DNA of 64,000 nucleotides, from assembly GCF_000787855.1 (NCBI RefSeq), contig NZ_BBPQ01000007.1:29477-93476 (forward strand), written 5' to 3'. Of the stretch, positions 62,553-64,000 are shown one piece after another. Made by a program: the position numbers and the translations under genes. A model generated the notes under the pieces. It searched no databases and had not been told where the DNA came from. It saw only the letters and a program-made list of their open reading frames with translations. The number at the start of each line of letters is the position of its first letter. The first letter of the stretch is position 1. This DNA is from Streptacidiphilus anmyonensis (GTDB lineage: Bacteria; Actinomycetota; Actinomycetes; Streptomycetales; Streptomycetaceae).

Positions 62553-64000
62553 TCAGCCGCACTGGCCGCTGTGCGGCCCGGTCACGGTGTCGTCCGACTG
62601 CTGGAGGGTGGGCGCGTTGCCCGCGCAGCGCAGCGGCGCGTCGACCCGGTCCCCCTCGAACTCCGGAACGAGATCCTCGGGCAGCAGGCCGCTGCCGCTG
62701 TTGTCGTCGATCGTCACGGGGGCCGACATCGTGCCGGAGGAGACCTCGAGGCCGCCGGAGTTGCCCTGGAGGGTCAGCGGGCTCTTGAAGTCGTCGCCCG
62801 CGCAGCCCGCGCTCCCGTCGCCGTCGCCCAGCAGCACGTAGCCGACGGTGCCCGCGACGGTCACCGGGGCGTCGAGGGTCGAGCCGCAGACGGTGACAGC
62901 GAGCGCGCCCGCGGCGGACACCGGGCCGTCGACGCGCGCCCCCGACACCGCCACTGCGCCGCCGGGCCGCACCACCAACGGGCCGTGCTGCGTGGCGCCG
63001 GGGGCCAGGCACAGCGACTCGCCGGCGGCCACGGTGAGCGGGCCGTCGTGGTCGGTGAGGCAGGGCCTGCTGAAGCCGACGGTGAAGGTGGTGAGGCCCG
63101 TCGGCGTCGTCGGGGTGCCCGGAGCGCTCGGGGCGAAGTCGGGGTCGCCGCTGTAGGTGGCGGTGATCGTGTGTGGTCCGGGCTGGAACCCGGCCGTGCC
63201 GAAGGTCGCCCGGCCGTCGTCGAGCGGAACGGTGACCAGGGTGGTCGTCCCCTCGGAGAAGGTGACCGACCCCGTCGGGGTGCCGGCGTCCGGGTTGCCC
63301 GAGGCCACCACCGCGGTCAGCTCGACGGGGTGGCCGAACAGCGGGGTCGCGGTGTCCGTGTCCAGCGTCACCGAGGTCCCGTACCGGAACGAGACGACGG
63401 CCTCGCCGTCGCCGTGGCGGACGCCCTGGAGCAGGGCGACGCCGGTCGCCGACGGCTCGGCGTAGCTGCTGCCGCCGCCTCCGCCCGCGCCCGGGAAGTA
63501 GCCCGGGTTGCCGCCGCCGGAGCCGCCGCCACCGCCGTGCCACCCGCCACCGCCGCCCCCGCCGCCGGGGCCGCCCGCACCGCCGTTGCCACCGGTGCCG
63601 CCGCTGCCGGGGTTGGGCTGGCTGGTGATGGGGTCCAGGTCGATGCCGGGCGTGCCCGGGCCTCCGTTCAGCGTGTTGGGGTTGCCGTGTCCGGCCGCGT
63701 CCTGGCTGCCGCCGCCACCCGCGAGCCCCGAGCCCGGCGGGCCGTCGCTCTGGCCGCCGTCCTGGCCGATCTCGCCGCCCCCGGCCCCGCCCTGGAGTTC
63801 GGGCCCGCCGTTGCCGGCGCCCCCGCCGCCGCCCGCCACCAGGACGCGGTCCGCGCCGCCGAAGGCGCCGACCCGGACGTCCGAACCGCCGCCGCCCGAT
63901 CCGCCGCCGCCGTGCGCACCGCCGCCGCCACTGCCGTGCCCGGTCCCGCCCGGCCGGGCGAACTGACCGTGCTGGGACGAGCCGGGGACGCCGCCCGCGC
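62553..64000 (-). CDS. Gly-rich surface protein with Ig-like domain, 5' end outside window
   Basis: The frame is open from base 64000 to the stop at 62553, about 482 residues. The upstream part is Gly-rich low complexity (GGGGSGGGG, GAFGGADRVLVAGGGGGAGNGG), a pattern of secreted Gly-rich proteins. A bacterial Ig-like (Big_3-type) domain follows: SVTLDTDTATPLFGHPVELTAVVASGNPDAGTPTGSVTFSEGTTTLVTVPLDDGRATFGTAGFQPGPHTITATYSGDPDF. The C-terminal part is a beta-helix-like repeat (GPLVVRPGGAVAVSGARVDGPVSAAG). It is probably exported, but the signal peptide lies outside. An internal GTG at 63839 is not the true start, because the Gly-rich domain continues above it. Confidence 0.8.
   Translation of the reverse strand, partial: AGGVPGSSQHGQFARPGGTGHGSGGGGAHGGGGSGGGGSDVRVGAFGGADRVLVAGGGGGAGNGGPELQGGAGGGEIGQDGGQSDGPPGSGLAGGGGSQDAAGHGNPNTLNGGPGTPGIDLDPITSQPNPGSGGTGGNGGAGGPGGGGGGGGWHGGGGGSGGGNPGYFPGAGGGGGSSYAEPSATGVALLQGVRHGDGEAVVSFRYGTSVTLDTDTATPLFGHPVELTAVVASGNPDAGTPTGSVTFSEGTTTLVTVPLDDGRATFGTAGFQPGPHTITATYSGDPDFAPSAPGTPTTPTGLTTFTVGFSRPCLTDHDGPLTVAAGESLCLAPGATQHGPLVVRPGGAVAVSGARVDGPVSAAGALAVTVCGSTLDAPVTVAGTVGYVLLGDGDGSAGCAGDDFKSPLTLQGNSGGLEVSSGTMSAPVTIDDNSGSGLLPEDLVPEFEGDRVDAPLRCAGNAPTLQQSDDTVTGPHSGQCG

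Overview
The window comes from a very high-GC actinomycete of the Streptomyces/Kitasatospora/Streptacidiphilus type (Streptomycetaceae). The evidence is a whiE-type spore-pigment polyketide cluster in its classical gene order, a SAM-IV riboswitch, a DasR-like box in front of a chitinase gene, many LacI, ECF-sigma and XRE regulators, and exported proteins with actinobacterial signal peptides. I see no IS element, prophage, tRNA, rRNA or CRISPR array. The species cannot be fixed from the sequence.

Layout. 1-2.2 kb: the N-terminal part of an FAD monooxygenase and a HhH-GPD DNA glycosylase. 2.5-11.5 kb: a glycan-utilisation locus with a GH42 beta-galactosidase, a complete sugar ABC importer, a LacI repressor and a secreted GH30 hydrolase with a ricin-type lectin domain. 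Three near-identical palindromic operators tie it together. 11.6-17.9 kb: EamA exporter with a divergent XRE-cupin regulator, a second LacI regulator, a secreted tyrosine phosphatase, an ArsR regulator, an ECF sigma factor with a SnoaL tail, and a mycothiol-dependent isomerase-like protein. 18-24.7 kb: one reverse-strand operon, mutA-mutB-meaB-cobK-cobF, joining the B12-dependent methylmalonyl-CoA mutase, its chaperone GTPase and two corrin-ring genes. 24.9-33.5 kb: an Old Yellow Enzyme, a SigJ-type sigma factor and the whiE-like cluster (SchA/CurD protein, cupin, KS-alpha, CLF, ACP, aromatase, cyclase, divergent hydroxylase). 34.3-37 kb: a membrane redox operon with a bis-haem ferric-reductase-like protein, a ferredoxin/ferredoxin-reductase fusion and a TTG-start single-pass protein.

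38.8-48.6 kb is the most interesting region: two divergent sulfur operons. To the left are two NtaA/DmoA-type flavin monooxygenases, a third luciferase-like monooxygenase, a flavin reductase and a DUF1684 protein. To the right are an amino-acid-type ABC importer and a GNAT acetyltransferase. Each transcript appears to begin with a short Cys-containing leader peptide followed within 15 nt by a GC-rich hairpin, and the right-hand one is preceded by a SAM-IV riboswitch. Gene content parallels the Bacillus subtilis ytmI (snaA/tcy/cmo) operon for S-alkylcysteine salvage, so I infer an actinobacterial organosulfur salvage system under double sulfur control.

48.6-64 kb: a secreted sphingomyelinase-like phosphodiesterase, a 3-hydroxyisobutyrate-dehydrogenase-family enzyme, a drug-type ABC exporter with two permeases, a decayed MerR/methyltransferase chimera, a metallophosphoesterase, a GH18 chitinase with a DasR-like site on its promoter, a DUF4034 protein, an ATP-grasp-like protein, a divergent MBL hydrolase/MarR pair with tandem operators, two small exported proteins, and the C-terminal part of a Gly-rich surface protein that runs off the window.
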